A stretch of DNA of 64,000 nt from contig JACRBJ010000004.1 of the NCBI GenBank assembly GCA_016234555.1, positions 1 to 64,000 of the forward strand, given 5' to 3'. The notes under the pieces were generated by a model that saw nothing but the letters and a program-made list of their open reading frames with translations, was not told the DNA's origin and ran no database searches. The translations under genes and the position numbers were made by a program. Below are positions 52,648-61,710 of the stretch, one piece after another. Position 1 is the first letter of the stretch. Every line of letters begins with the position of its first letter. The DNA comes from Chloroflexota bacterium. GTDB taxonomy: Bacteria; Chloroflexota; Anaerolineae; Anaerolineales; Villigracilaceae.

Positions 52648-54153
52648 TTATCTCAAATACATCCAGTTCAACTCGCGGAGTCTGCCCGCCTGCCAGTCGT
52701 TGATGTCTTCGTCCTTCATGCGCCATGACCAGTTGCCGCCCAGCCTGCTGGGGAAGTTCATGCGGGCTTCGCCGCCGCAACTTAACACGTCCTGCATGGG
52801 GGTGACGGCAATATCAGCAACCGAAGCCCACACGGCGCGGATCAAATCCCAGGCGAAGTCGCTCCCGTCTACCCGCAGGTAGCGCTGGGCAAACTCTCTC
52901 TCATGTTGGGGAGCGGAGGCAAACCAGCCCATCGCCGTGTCGTTATCATGAGTGCCGGTGTATGCCACACAGTTGGGGATATAGTTGTGCGGCAGGAAGG
53001 GATTGTCTGGTCCCGAAAAACCAAACTGCAAGACCCTCATGCCGGGTAGTTCAAAGGCGGCAAGCAACTCGAGCACATCGGGTGTGACCAATCCCAAGTC
53101 TTCGGCGATGAAGGGCAAGCCCATGCCGGGGGTGATCAAACCGTTGCCGAGGTCCTGGTCAATGGCGTGGAACAAATCTGCGCCGGGACCGGGGACCCAG
53201 CGTCCAAACTGGGCAGTCGGGTGGTCGGCGGGGATTTCGTAGTAACCGGCAAAGCCTCGAAAGTGGTCGAAGCGCAGGATGTCGAAAATCTTCAGCGAAG
53301 CGCGGACGCGCGAAATCCACCAGGCATAGCCGTCCTTCTTGTGGACTTCCCAATTGTAGAGCGGATTGCCCCACAACTGTCCGTGCTCGGAAAAAATGTC
53401 GGGCGGGACTCCAGCCACGACGGTTGGATTGCCAGCCTTGTCCATGAAAAACAAGTCGGGGCGCGCCCAAACGTCCGCCGAGTCGTTGGCGACGAAGATG
53501 GGGATGTCGCCGATGATCTGGATGCCGCGCTCGTTGGCATACTTCCGCAGCCTGTCCCACTGACGGAAGAAGAGGAATTGATAAAAGGCATGGCGCTGGA
53601 CGCTTTCGGCAAGTTCCATTTGCGCCTTCCGCAGGGCGGTCTTTTTGCGGGAGCGAAGAGGCTCGTCCCAGCCGTTCCACGCGCCGCCGCCGTTGGCTTC
53701 CTTCAACGCCATGAAGAGGGTGTAATCGTCGAGCCAGGAGGCGTTTTCGGCGCAGAAGTAATCGAAGGAGGCGCGCAAGTTCTCGGGGGAAGCCTGAAAG
53801 GCGTCAAAGGCTTTTTGTAACAGAGCCAGCTTGCGGGGAATCAGTTGACCGAAATCCACGTGGGAGGCGGGCAAATCCCGCAGCGAGTCCAAGTCCGCCT
53901 GAGTCAGCAATCCATCGGCAAGCAGGTCATCGGGACTGAGCAGGTATGGATTCCCAGCGAAGGCGGAAAAACATTGGTAGGGCGAATCGCCGTAGCCGGT
54001 TGGTCCAAGCGGAAGCACCTGCCAGAGTTTGCAGCCGGTCGAGGAAAGCCAGTCGACAAAACGATACGCCTGCGGGCCGAGGTCGCCAATGCCATAGGGA
54101 CCCGGCAGGCTGGAGGGATGAAGCAGAATACCAGAGGAGCGTTTGAAGGTCAT
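52648..54153 (-). CDS. malQ: 4-alpha-glucanotransferase (amylomaltase)
   Basis: 501 aa, GH77. RSSGILLHPSSLPGPYGIGDLG at the N-terminus, GDIPIFVANDSADVWA, LRFDHFRGFAGYYEIPA (catalytic Asp nucleophile region), FIAEDLGLVTPDV (acid/base Glu) and TGTHDNDTAMGW. It transfers alpha-1,4-glucan segments in glycogen/maltodextrin metabolism. ATG 54153 overlaps the TGA of glgA, indicating coupled expression. Confidence 0.95.
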   Translation of the reverse strand: MTFKRSSGILLHPSSLPGPYGIGDLGPQAYRFVDWLSSTGCKLWQVLPLGPTGYGDSPYQCFSAFAGNPYLLSPDDLLADGLLTQADLDSLRDLPASHVDFGQLIPRKLALLQKAFDAFQASPENLRASFDYFCAENASWLDDYTLFMALKEANGGGAWNGWDEPLRSRKKTALRKAQMELAESVQRHAFYQFLFFRQWDRLRKYANERGIQIIGDIPIFVANDSADVWARPDLFFMDKAGNPTVVAGVPPDIFSEHGQLWGNPLYNWEVHKKDGYAWWISRVRASLKIFDILRFDHFRGFAGYYEIPADHPTAQFGRWVPGPGADLFHAIDQDLGNGLITPGMGLPFIAEDLGLVTPDVLELLAAFELPGMRVLQFGFSGPDNPFLPHNYIPNCVAYTGTHDNDTAMGWFASAPQHEREFAQRYLRVDGSDFAWDLIRAVWASVADIAVTPMQDVLSCGGEARMNFPSRLGGNWSWRMKDEDINDWQAGRLRELNWMYLR

Positions 54154-55577
54154 GCTTTTTTGATGAGGGATCGATAGAGTTCGAGATATTTTCTCGCGGA
54201 GTTTTCCCAGGAGAAATCCTGAGCCATGCCCGCGCACTGAATCTCCCGCCATTTCGCGCGTTCGGCAAACACCTTGATCGCAGATTTGATCGCGGCAGCC
54301 AGCGCCATGTGATGCGCTTTTTCAAAGACAAAACCTGTGACGCCGTGTTTGACCGTGTCGTTCAGTCCGCCTGCGGCGCGGACAATCGGCACACAGCCGT
54401 AGCGCATGGAAATCATTTGCGAAAGTCCGCAAGGTTCATAACGCGACGGCATGAGGAACATGTCGGAACCGGCGTAGATTTGACGCGCAAGCCCGGCATC
54501 GTAGCGGGTTTCCACTTTGACCCGGTCCGGGAGCGCCTCCTGCAATTTGAGAGCCTCCGCCTCGAGTTTCGGGTCCCCCGTCCCCAGAATGACCGCTTGC
54601 CATTTGGATTTTTTCATCATCTTCAATGCGGCGAAGATCATATCGATGCCTTTTTGCACGTCCATGCGTGAGACGGTTGCCAGCAGCGGAGTTTCGGGGT
54701 CGTGCGGCAGACCAAGCCTCTCCTGCAATAACCTTTTGTTGACCGCTCGTTTATCGAGCGAATCCACACTGAAGTTTGCGCCGAGGGCAACATCGACAGC
54801 GGGGTCGAACGAGGCGGTGTCCAAACCGTTAAGGATGCCGCTGACCGCGTCGCCGCGGGAGAGCAAAAACTCATTGAGTCCGCAACCGTATTCGGGTGTG
54901 AGAATTTCCCTGCCATAGGTTGGCGATACAGCGACGATTGCATCCGAAGCCCAAAGTCCCAAAGGCAGGGGCATAACACGCGCCCATTCGGGCAGGTCGG
55001 TTTGGGCGAGTTTCAAGCCATACTTTTCGATGATCGCGCTGGCGTCGGGTCCCATGAACGGAAGATTGTGCAGGGTGATGACCGTTGCCACATGACGGGA
55101 ACCTTCCTCCCAGCGTTTGGTGAGCGCGCCGTACATGCTCAAGGCCGTGTGCCAGTCGTTGCCGTGAATCACATCCGGTTGCCAGTTGATGCGGTTGGCT
55201 AATTCAAGCGCCGCCAGGGAAAAGAAGGCGTACTTTTCCGCGTCAAGCGCTGAATTCAGCGAATAGACTGAACCGTTCGCGCGGATTGGCTCGCCGCCGA
55301 TCAGGTAGACAGGCATCCCGTTCAGGACGGTTTCGGATACTTCGACCTGAATCTCAACGCCGTCCCGCAGGAGCGAAAACATGCCCACAGGCTTCAAGCT
55401 ATCCGCCTTGACCGCGGGATGGTGCGGCAACACAAGTCGTACATCGAGTTTCAAATCTTCGCTGGAAAGAGCACGCAGGCCGCGCGGCAGTGAGCCAGCC
55501 ACGTCGCCCAATCCGCCCACCTTGATGAAAGGTTCAGCTTCGGCTGCAAGAAATAGGATGTTGATTGTTTGGGGCAT
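54150..55577 (-). CDS. glgA: Glycogen synthase (GT5)
   Basis: 475 aa, full length. AEAEPFIKVGGLGDVAGSLP contains the KVGGL ADP-glucose site; HGNDWHTAL, ATVSRMDVQKGIDMIFAAL, and the C-terminal LMPSRYEPCGLSQMISMRYGCVP (E-x7-E region, with Glu in YEPCGL). It elongates alpha-1,4-glucan from ADP-glucose. A TAAAAT box is 7 bases upstream of its ATG on the minus strand, without a Shine-Dalgarno. Operon with malQ; glgC is not in the window. Confidence 0.95.
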   Translation of the reverse strand: MPQTINILFLAAEAEPFIKVGGLGDVAGSLPRGLRALSSEDLKLDVRLVLPHHPAVKADSLKPVGMFSLLRDGVEIQVEVSETVLNGMPVYLIGGEPIRANGSVYSLNSALDAEKYAFFSLAALELANRINWQPDVIHGNDWHTALSMYGALTKRWEEGSRHVATVITLHNLPFMGPDASAIIEKYGLKLAQTDLPEWARVMPLPLGLWASDAIVAVSPTYGREILTPEYGCGLNEFLLSRGDAVSGILNGLDTASFDPAVDVALGANFSVDSLDKRAVNKRLLQERLGLPHDPETPLLATVSRMDVQKGIDMIFAALKMMKKSKWQAVILGTGDPKLEAEALKLQEALPDRVKVETRYDAGLARQIYAGSDMFLMPSRYEPCGLSQMISMRYGCVPIVRAAGGLNDTVKHGVTGFVFEKAHHMALAAAIKSAIKVFAERAKWREIQCAGMAQDFSWENSARKYLELYRSLIKKA

Positions 55578-55584
55578 GGGCGCT

Positions 55585-55590
55585 ATTTTA
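55585..55590 (-). promoter_or_regulatory. -10 box seven bases before glgA start
   Basis: TAAAAT on the minus strand, seven bases, ATG 55577. Confidence 0.5.
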
Positions 55591-55711
55591 CATCAAAACG
55601 CCCCTGCCAACAGCAGGAGGTTGAAGAAAAAATTATATCCTTCGGCAAGTATTCTCGTGACTTTATACGGTGTCGGGCGGATACCCGTTCATGTAAAATC
55701 CCGGCTACAAA

Positions 55712-55764
55712 CGTCCCGAAGGATTCTGCGCTTCAAGCTTGTCTCCAATCAAACCTGCGGGACG
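55712..55764 (+). other. Possible structured 5-prime leader of the EamA gene
   Basis: CGTCCCG (55712-55718) pairs exactly with CGGGACG (55758-55764), closing a 53-base element 14 bases before the Shine-Dalgarno of the transporter gene; TAAAAT at 55694 could be its -10. It matches no riboswitch consensus I know. Confidence 0.35.
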
Positions 55765-55786
55765 ATACAAAAACACAGGAGAAAAC

Positions 55787-56209
55787 ATGAATCCACAATT
55801 GCTCGCCCTGCTTACCGCCGCAGCCTGGGGCATCGGCGGCTACTTTGAAAAGAAGGGGTTGCACCTCGGCGGACTGTCGCCGCAAATGGGAATCACCATC
55901 CGCACGGCGGTGGCGCTGGTTGTGCTGGGCATCGTCTCTTTTCCGCAGTGGAAGACCGTGCCGCAGGCGGGTCCGAAAGCCCTGCTGATGATGGTCATCG
56001 GCGGGGGAATCGTCGCCGGCTCCATTGGGATGCTGTGCTACTATGCCGCGATCAAAGGCGCGCCGCTCAACATGGTCATGCCGATTGCGTTCACCTCCCC
56101 CTTCTTCGGCGTGTTGATGGGAATCATCTTCGGCGGCGAACCGTTGACATGGAAAACCGCCATCGGCGCCCTGCTGACCCTGGCGGGCATCATCACCCTG
56201 ACGATCTAA
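55787..56209 (+). CDS. Half-size EamA/DMT-family transporter
   Basis: 140 aa, five transmembrane helices, a single EamA repeat (AAAWGIGGYFEKKGLHLGG ... NMVMPIAFTSPFFGVLMGIIFGGEPLTW, GALLTLAGIITLTI). Full-size members carry two such repeats, so this one should act as a dimer. Substrate unknown. AGGAG lies 6 bases before ATG 55787; residues upstream of that ATG are not homologous. Confidence 0.88.
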   Translation: MNPQLLALLTAAAWGIGGYFEKKGLHLGGLSPQMGITIRTAVALVVLGIVSFPQWKTVPQAGPKALLMMVIGGGIVAGSIGMLCYYAAIKGAPLNMVMPIAFTSPFFGVLMGIIFGGEPLTWKTAIGALLTLAGIITLTI

Positions 56210-56222
56210 TTCCGCCTTTGAA

Positions 56223-56280
56223 TTGACCTCTTGCAAAAGTATTTTCCCTTCCAGCTTTCGCAAGAGGTCAAATAAAAAAA
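56223..56280 (+). terminator. Probable terminator after the EamA gene
   Basis: TTGACCTCTTGC / GCAAGAGGTCAA (56223-56234 with 56260-56271), 25-base loop, followed by an A-rich instead of T-rich stretch, so the call is tentative. Confidence 0.5.
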
Positions 56281-56313
56281 CGGGGGCAAAAGTACAGGAA
56301 AAAGAAGCCATTC

Positions 56314-56439
56314 TTACACGTTTCGGTTACATCCGTCACAAATAACCTGTTTGGGTAACAGGCTGCTGATGCAGATCGGGCAATAGGGGCGAATCATCTG
56401 TACAAATGCTCCATTGGGGGAATGGAAAGAAAAATTCAT
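56314..56439 (-). CDS. Possible 41-aa zinc-ribbon miniprotein
   Basis: On the minus strand in the 290-base gap before the ion transporter gene, a short frame ends with YCPICISSLLPKQVICDGC, a CxxC-x11-CxxC arrangement like a zinc ribbon. No Shine-Dalgarno or promoter is clear, and several upstream ATGs exist (56445, 56520). It may be chance; kept because of the paired cysteines. Confidence 0.25.
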   Translation of the reverse strand: MNFSFHSPNGAFVQMIRPYCPICISSLLPKQVICDGCNRNV

Positions 56440-56503
56440 TTCCATAAAATAAGCCGAAATCTTTCGATTACCGACCCGGAGAGAAAAGGCGACCATAACC
56501 ATC

Positions 56504-57808
56504 ATGGCAATCACCATCATTGTTTTTGTGCTGGCATATATTGCGATAGCAAGCGAGAAATTCCCGCGTCATTGGGTGGCGCTTCTGGGCGGCTCCCTGC
56601 TGATCCTGTTCGGTGTGCTCAGCCCCAACGAAGCGCTATCCTATATCAGTTGGGAAACATTGGGATTGGTGGCGGGAATGTTCACGCTGGTCGCAATCCT
56701 TGTCCAGGCGGGATTCTTCACCTGGCTGGCGATGACCTCCCTGCGCAAGGTCAATTATCACCCGGTACCTTTATTCATCATCCTGATCCTGCTGGCGGCG
56801 TTTCTGGCGGCATTCATGGACAGTATTACGGTGATGCTCTTCCTCGCGGCATTGACGTTGCAACTCTGCACATTGCTCAACATCGATCCGATTCCACTCG
56901 TGATTGCGGAAGTTTGCGCAGCCAACACCGGCGGCGCGGCAACGCTGGTTGGCGACCCTCCCAACGTTATTTTGGGAACAACACTGGGCTTCAATTTTTC
57001 GGATTTTGTCGCCAACACGGGTCCAATTGCCATTCTCGGCGCCCTGATATTGACGACTTACTTTTACCTGGCAAATCGCAAGGCATTGAAGAACGCCCAC
57101 GTTGCCCTGACACCTGAAATGATCGAAAAGATCGACGAACTCCACAGCGAGCCATTGCACGTCCACCTGACCCGCGTGGGGTTGACCGGCTTCATCATGG
57201 CTGTAGTCCTGTTGATTTTCCACATTCCCTTGAGCGGCTTGACCGGGCTTCCCATCAATGCGGCTGTGTCGGCTTTGATCCCCGCCGGCGTCGCCATGAT
57301 CGCCCTGCGGGATGATCAGCGCAAGAAGATATTGATCGGCGTCGACGGCGAGAGCATTCTGTTCTTTGCGGGTCTGTTCGTAATGATCGGCGGGTTGGAG
57401 AAGGTCCACCTCTTCGAAACGCTTGCGGAAGCGCTGGCGCTGGCGACTGCGTCCAACTCGAACAACCTGATCCTCGCCCTGCATTGGGGACCGGGTCTCG
57501 CAAGCGGGATTCTGGACAACGTGCCACTCGCCCTGGCAATGACCTTCGTCCTCAAAGACCTGGCAGCCATCCCCGGTACCCCTCCGCTGTCCATGATGGT
57601 CTGGTCGCTGGCAATGGGCGTGGATGTTGGCGGCAACCTGACGCCAATCGGCGCTTCAGCCAACGTGGTGTCGTACTCCTACATGGAACACAACCACGGA
57701 GCCATCGGCTGGAAACGCTGGCTGATGTTGGCTGTCCCGCCCACCATCATCGTAATGATTATTGCCTCCATCATATTGCTCTACAAGAATCAAACTGGCT
57801 GGTATTAA
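56504..57808 (+). CDS. ArsB/NhaD/SLC13-type ion transporter
   Basis: 434 aa, about 11 transmembrane helices. The Ion Transporter superfamily motif GDPPNVILGTTLGFNFSDF follows NTGGAATLV; a second half-repeat has LDNVPLALAM and VGGNLTPIGASANVV. Members move Na+/H+, arsenite or carboxylates; which one is not readable. The leader of the gene (56272-56503) shows only weak hairpins. A small PH-like protein gene follows 10 bases on. Confidence 0.9.
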   Translation: MAITIIVFVLAYIAIASEKFPRHWVALLGGSLLILFGVLSPNEALSYISWETLGLVAGMFTLVAILVQAGFFTWLAMTSLRKVNYHPVPLFIILILLAAFLAAFMDSITVMLFLAALTLQLCTLLNIDPIPLVIAEVCAANTGGAATLVGDPPNVILGTTLGFNFSDFVANTGPIAILGALILTTYFYLANRKALKNAHVALTPEMIEKIDELHSEPLHVHLTRVGLTGFIMAVVLLIFHIPLSGLTGLPINAAVSALIPAGVAMIALRDDQRKKILIGVDGESILFFAGLFVMIGGLEKVHLFETLAEALALATASNSNNLILALHWGPGLASGILDNVPLALAMTFVLKDLAAIPGTPPLSMMVWSLAMGVDVGGNLTPIGASANVVSYSYMEHNHGAIGWKRWLMLAVPPTIIVMIIASIILLYKNQTGWY

Positions 57809-57818
57809 GGAGAAAAAC

Positions 57819-58289
57819 ATGATCATACTCTCTTACATCGGTTACATCATGATCGCACTGCTCTTGATGAGCATGGTTGCAAAAGCCCGTCCGAAGGTCA
57901 AGGAACCCGCTCCCGGCAAGGCATTGAAAAGCATCCCCATGGGATTGCCGTCGCGCTTTCTACTGCACCGCTCAACCCTGTTCGCCCTGTTGACAGGCAT
58001 CGTGTTCGGCGTGGTTGCTGGCTGGCTCCCATTGAGCATGGCTGGAATCATCTGCGCAGTCGCAATCATCACCCTGCTGCTGCCGATGCGCTGCACATTC
58101 ACAACAAAAGGCGTTTCTGTGGGCGAAGGAGTTTTTTATCCGTGGAAGGACTTTTCGGGCTTCATCGCCAAAGGGTCGAGGCTTAAACTTGACCACCCCT
58201 CTTTATTTGGACGACTCACATTGTTCATCAAGCCCACTGAAATGAGCAACGTGTTGAAATACGTTGAGCTATACGTCGGAACAAAATAA
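57819..58289 (+). CDS. Small two- to four-helix membrane protein with PH-like C-terminal domain
   Basis: 156 aa. Membrane helices at about 3-20, 48-64 and 67-84, then about 65 residues (CTFTTKGVSVGEGVFYPWKDF ... LTLFIKPTEMSNVLKYVELYV) with the beta-strand/helix order of bacterial PH domains (DUF5673-like). AAGGAG precedes ATG 57819. Co-oriented between the ion transporter and amt with short gaps, so likely the same transcript. Confidence 0.75.
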   Translation: MIILSYIGYIMIALLLMSMVAKARPKVKEPAPGKALKSIPMGLPSRFLLHRSTLFALLTGIVFGVVAGWLPLSMAGIICAVAIITLLLPMRCTFTTKGVSVGEGVFYPWKDFSGFIAKGSRLKLDHPSLFGRLTLFIKPTEMSNVLKYVELYVGTK

Positions 58290-58318
58290 AAAAATCAGAC
58301 AAAGGAGAATTGAAAAAA

Positions 58319-59923
58319 ATGAAAGCCATTAATAGAAAAAAGAAGTGGACGTTTATTTTCCCGTTATTGGTTGTGACTCTTGCTTTCGTATTCGCCACGC
58401 CGGCGTTTGCGCAGGACGCAGAACCTCCAACAGCAGACCAGGTTAATGACATTGCACTGGGGCTTAATATCTTCTGGATGCTCATTGGTGGCTTCCTGGT
58501 CTTCTTCATGCAGGCCGGGTTCGCACTGGTGGAAACGGGCTTCACCCGCAACAAAAACGTCACCCACACCATGATGATGAACATGATGGTCTTCTGTATC
58601 GGCGCAGTTGGCTATTGGTTGACAGGCTTCGCCTTCCAGTTCGGCGGCGTCAACGCGGCGTATCCCGAAGTGGCTCGCGCAGGTGTGATTGCAGGCGAAT
58701 GGGCGCACTCCCCCATCACCCTCGGCGATTGGACTGGTTTGCTCGCCTCGCCGTTGATTCGCATCGGTCAGTTCGGCATCCTCGGCGGAAGCGGCTTCAT
58801 GCTGGCGGGTCTGGGAACGAACGCCGGCATTCTCTCCTTCTTCCTCTTCCAGATGGTCTTCATGGATACAGCCGCCACCATCCCGACCGGCTCGATGGCT
58901 GAACGCTTGAAGTTCGTCGGTTTCGTTGTGATGGGACTGTGGGTCAGCATGTTCATCTACCCGCTGGTTGCTGGGTGGATCTGGGGCGGCGGCTGGTTGC
59001 AGAACCTGGGGCGCATCGCCGGTTTGGGCAACGGTGCAGTGGATTTCGCTGGTTCCGGCCCCGTACACATGATCGGTGGTGTCGTGGGTTTGGCTGGCGC
59101 CATCGTGCTTGGTCCACGCATCGGTAAGTTCAATAAAGACGGTTCGGCAAATACCATCCCCGGCCACAATATCACGATTGGCGTTCTCGGAACGATCATT
59201 CTGTTCTTCGGCTGGTTTGGCTTCAACCCCGGTTCCTCGCTTGGCTTCCTGGGCGGCTTCCGTAACCTTGCCGTAATCGCTGCCGTCAACACGCTTTTGG
59301 CGGGCGCGGCTGGCGGTTGTGCCGCAATGACTTACATGTGGCTGTTCGGACCTTCCAAAAAGCCAGATGCCGGCATGTCGGTCAACGGCGTCCTGGCTGG
59401 ACTGGTTGCCATTACTGCTCCCTGCGCCTTCGTTGATCCGTGGGCGGCTGTCGTGATTGGTCTCATTGCCGGCGTGCTGGTCATTCTGGCATCGGGCGCG
59501 CTCGAAAAATTCAAGGTTGACGACCCCGTTGGCGCGGTCCCCGTTCACATGGTCAACGGTGCGTGGGGTGTGCTTGCAGTAGGTATCTTTGCCAATGGCA
59601 ACCCCGATACCGCCGCATGGAATGGCGTCGAAAGCGCCGTGACTGGTCTGCTTTACGGCGGCTCCACCCAGATTTTGGCTCAACTTACCGAAGTTGTCAG
59701 TATATTTGTGGTTGTCTTCGGATTGTCATGGGTCTTCTTCAAGGCAATGAACGCGCTCAAGCTAATGCGCGTTTCCCGCGAAGATGAACTCAAAGGTCTC
59801 GATATGCCTGAAATGGGCTCGCTGGCATATCCGCCCGACTGGGAAGCTCCAAAAGACCTCGGTCTGCCCGAAACAGGTTCGCTGGCCTATTCTGCCAATC
59901 GGGGAGCTGCAAGCGCGGACTAA
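58319..59923 (+). CDS. amt: Ammonium transporter (Amt/MEP/Rh)
   Basis: 534 aa. Signal peptide (FPLLVVTLAFVFATPAFA) then 11 transmembrane helices. Amt hallmarks: FMQAGFALVETGFTRNKN, GFMLAG region, DFAGSGPVHMIGGVVGLAGA (pore His), and FNPGSS; second pore His in GAVPVHMVNGAWG. The C-terminal tail contains two copies of a GSLAY motif (PEMGSLAYPP and PETGSLAYSA). It conducts ammonium into the cell; no glnB/glnK gene adjoins it in the window. AAAGGAG is 11 bases before ATG 58319 (TTG 58310 is the alternative). Confidence 0.95.
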   Translation: MKAINRKKKWTFIFPLLVVTLAFVFATPAFAQDAEPPTADQVNDIALGLNIFWMLIGGFLVFFMQAGFALVETGFTRNKNVTHTMMMNMMVFCIGAVGYWLTGFAFQFGGVNAAYPEVARAGVIAGEWAHSPITLGDWTGLLASPLIRIGQFGILGGSGFMLAGLGTNAGILSFFLFQMVFMDTAATIPTGSMAERLKFVGFVVMGLWVSMFIYPLVAGWIWGGGWLQNLGRIAGLGNGAVDFAGSGPVHMIGGVVGLAGAIVLGPRIGKFNKDGSANTIPGHNITIGVLGTIILFFGWFGFNPGSSLGFLGGFRNLAVIAAVNTLLAGAAGGCAAMTYMWLFGPSKKPDAGMSVNGVLAGLVAITAPCAFVDPWAAVVIGLIAGVLVILASGALEKFKVDDPVGAVPVHMVNGAWGVLAVGIFANGNPDTAAWNGVESAVTGLLYGGSTQILAQLTEVVSIFVVVFGLSWVFFKAMNALKLMRVSREDELKGLDMPEMGSLAYPPDWEAPKDLGLPETGSLAYSANRGAASAD

Positions 59924-59954
59924 TCCCCTGCAAATAATTTTTCACATATATTCC

Positions 59955-59991
59955 GGTTCCGGAGGCGCGGGTTTCGCCGCCCTCCGGAACC
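59955..59991 (+). terminator. GC-rich hairpin after amt
   Basis: GGTTCCGGAGG / CCTCCGGAACC (11 bp), 15-base loop. No T-tract follows, so it may be an mRNA-stabilising hairpin instead of a terminator. Confidence 0.5.
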
Positions 59992-60013
59992 TGCCGCTGA
60001 TTGAAAATCCGCC

Positions 60014-60253
60014 ATGCATGAAACTACTTCGAACATTTCCCCGCCCGCATTGATCTACCTCGGAATGGGGCTGATGATTGCCCGCATCCAGTTGGACGGC
60101 GTCAGCACCCGCGGCTTCACCTGGCTGCAATGGCTTCAATACCTGATGGACGCCGCCCGGATCGTCATGCTCTGGCCCCTTGTGTTGTTCATCGAAAAAT
60201 TCGAGTCCTGGTTGAAATCAGATTCCAGCAATGAGGTAAAGCATGACCGCTGA
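60014..60253 (+). CDS. Small membrane-associated protein, unknown
   Basis: 79 aa; two hydrophobic helices (ALIYLGMGLMIARIQL and AARIVMLWPLVLFIEKF). It overlaps the permease start by 11 bases, with the permease Shine-Dalgarno (GAGGT) inside it, suggesting coupling. It could be an accessory subunit of that permease; no family recognised. Confidence 0.6.
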   Translation: MHETTSNISPPALIYLGMGLMIARIQLDGVSTRGFTWLQWLQYLMDAARIVMLWPLVLFIEKFESWLKSDSSNEVKHDR

Positions 60254-61703
60254 AACCAATTCCAAACCGGTTCGCAAAACGCTCGGACTGACCGGCATCA
60301 CCATCAACGCCATGGCGCTGACCGCTCCCGGCGCGTTTCTGTGGTTCCTCTATCAAGCTCAGGTTGCAGCCAGTTTCGACGGCGCAGCAGACATTTGGGC
60401 TGGTGTTCTACTGGCTTTGCTGTCCGCCATGCTTACCGCACTCTCATTTGGAGAACTTGCCCGCCGCTACCCCGAAGCGGGTTTCCGCAGCGCTTACCAC
60501 TTCGCTGACCGTTTCTTTGCCAATCAAAGGTACGCCCCTCGCGGAGCGATGGCGCGCCTAGCGAAATTTGTAACGGGTTGGGCGGCGCATCTTTATTACT
60601 GGATTTATCCCGGCGTCATGGTCGCCTTCATGGGCGTCCTTGCCGACTATCTTCTGCACTACCTTGGCTACCAGCCGACTGTGTATGGGGAAGCCCTGTT
60701 GGCGACATCCTTTGCCACATTCATTGGCTTTCTGGCGCTGCGTGGAATCACCGGAACAACCACAAGCAGCGTAGTGCTGAATACCATCCAACTGACAGCG
60801 CTGGTTATTTTTTCCATCCTGGCAATTGTCTTTCGCCTTGTCAACCCCGCTGAGTTTTCCCCAGCCGAATGGACTTATCCATCTGCGGCGTCGGTGCTGT
60901 TTCCACGCAGTTGGAATGGCGTTCTGTTCCAGGCGGCGCTGGCAATGATCCTGATGGTGGGCTTCGAGTCGTCCACAACACTGGCAGCCTCAGCCACCAA
61001 CGCAAAACGGGACATCCCGCGCGGCACAATTCTGGCGCTGGTCATTCAGGGCGCGTTTGCCTATCTGGCGGGATACTTCGCGACCGGCTTTGCCCTCAAC
61101 GCGCAACTCGATGCGATGAATTCCCCCGCACCCATCGGCGACCTGGCGCTTCAAATTGGCGATCTTCTCCTGCATGGATACGGCGCCACATTGATGCTGT
61201 TCATTGGTTTTACGGTGACAGTTGCCCTGCTCGGCGGGACCCTGACCGCCGTGAATAACGGCGTCCGTATTAGTTTCGCCATGGCACTGGACGAAGAGAT
61301 GCCGGACTTGCTGGGTTTTTTGCATCCCAAATACGCTACACCATATAACACGGTGATCCTGCTCAGCGTTGTTTCAGCAATCATCGGCGCAGCGGGTATC
61401 ATCGGCGGATTGCCTGTCCTGATGGGAATTATCCTGGCATCCAACATGGGGGCATTCCTGCTGTATGCCCTGTTGTGCCTGCTGACCATCGCCACCTTTA
61501 TCGGAGATTCCTCTTTCAATATCCTTCACCATCTTTTTCTGCCGCTCATCGGGCTGGCGGTCAACTTGGGAATCGTGATTGTCGCAATAAATATCGGTCT
61601 GAACTCTGGAGGTATCGTTACGCAAGCCTGCATGATTGCATTGGGCATTGCGGCTGCGTGGTTCGTAGTAAGCATAATATATTATTTTGTAAAACGAAAA
61701 TGA
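60243..61703 (+). CDS. APC-superfamily amino acid/polyamine permease
   Basis: 486 aa, about 12 transmembrane helices. LTGITINAMALTAPGAFLWFLY at helix 1, LSFGELARRYPEAGFRSAYHFADRFF, and VGFESSTTLAASATNAKRDIPRG after helix 6 are typical of APC transporters. Substrate unknown; the nitrogen-assimilation neighbours suggest uptake of a nitrogen compound. Confidence 0.9.
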   Translation: MTAETNSKPVRKTLGLTGITINAMALTAPGAFLWFLYQAQVAASFDGAADIWAGVLLALLSAMLTALSFGELARRYPEAGFRSAYHFADRFFANQRYAPRGAMARLAKFVTGWAAHLYYWIYPGVMVAFMGVLADYLLHYLGYQPTVYGEALLATSFATFIGFLALRGITGTTTSSVVLNTIQLTALVIFSILAIVFRLVNPAEFSPAEWTYPSAASVLFPRSWNGVLFQAALAMILMVGFESSTTLAASATNAKRDIPRGTILALVIQGAFAYLAGYFATGFALNAQLDAMNSPAPIGDLALQIGDLLLHGYGATLMLFIGFTVTVALLGGTLTAVNNGVRISFAMALDEEMPDLLGFLHPKYATPYNTVILLSVVSAIIGAAGIIGGLPVLMGIILASNMGAFLLYALLCLLTIATFIGDSSFNILHHLFLPLIGLAVNLGIVIVAINIGLNSGGIVTQACMIALGIAAAWFVVSIIYYFVKRK

Positions 61704-61710
61704 CCCTCCC

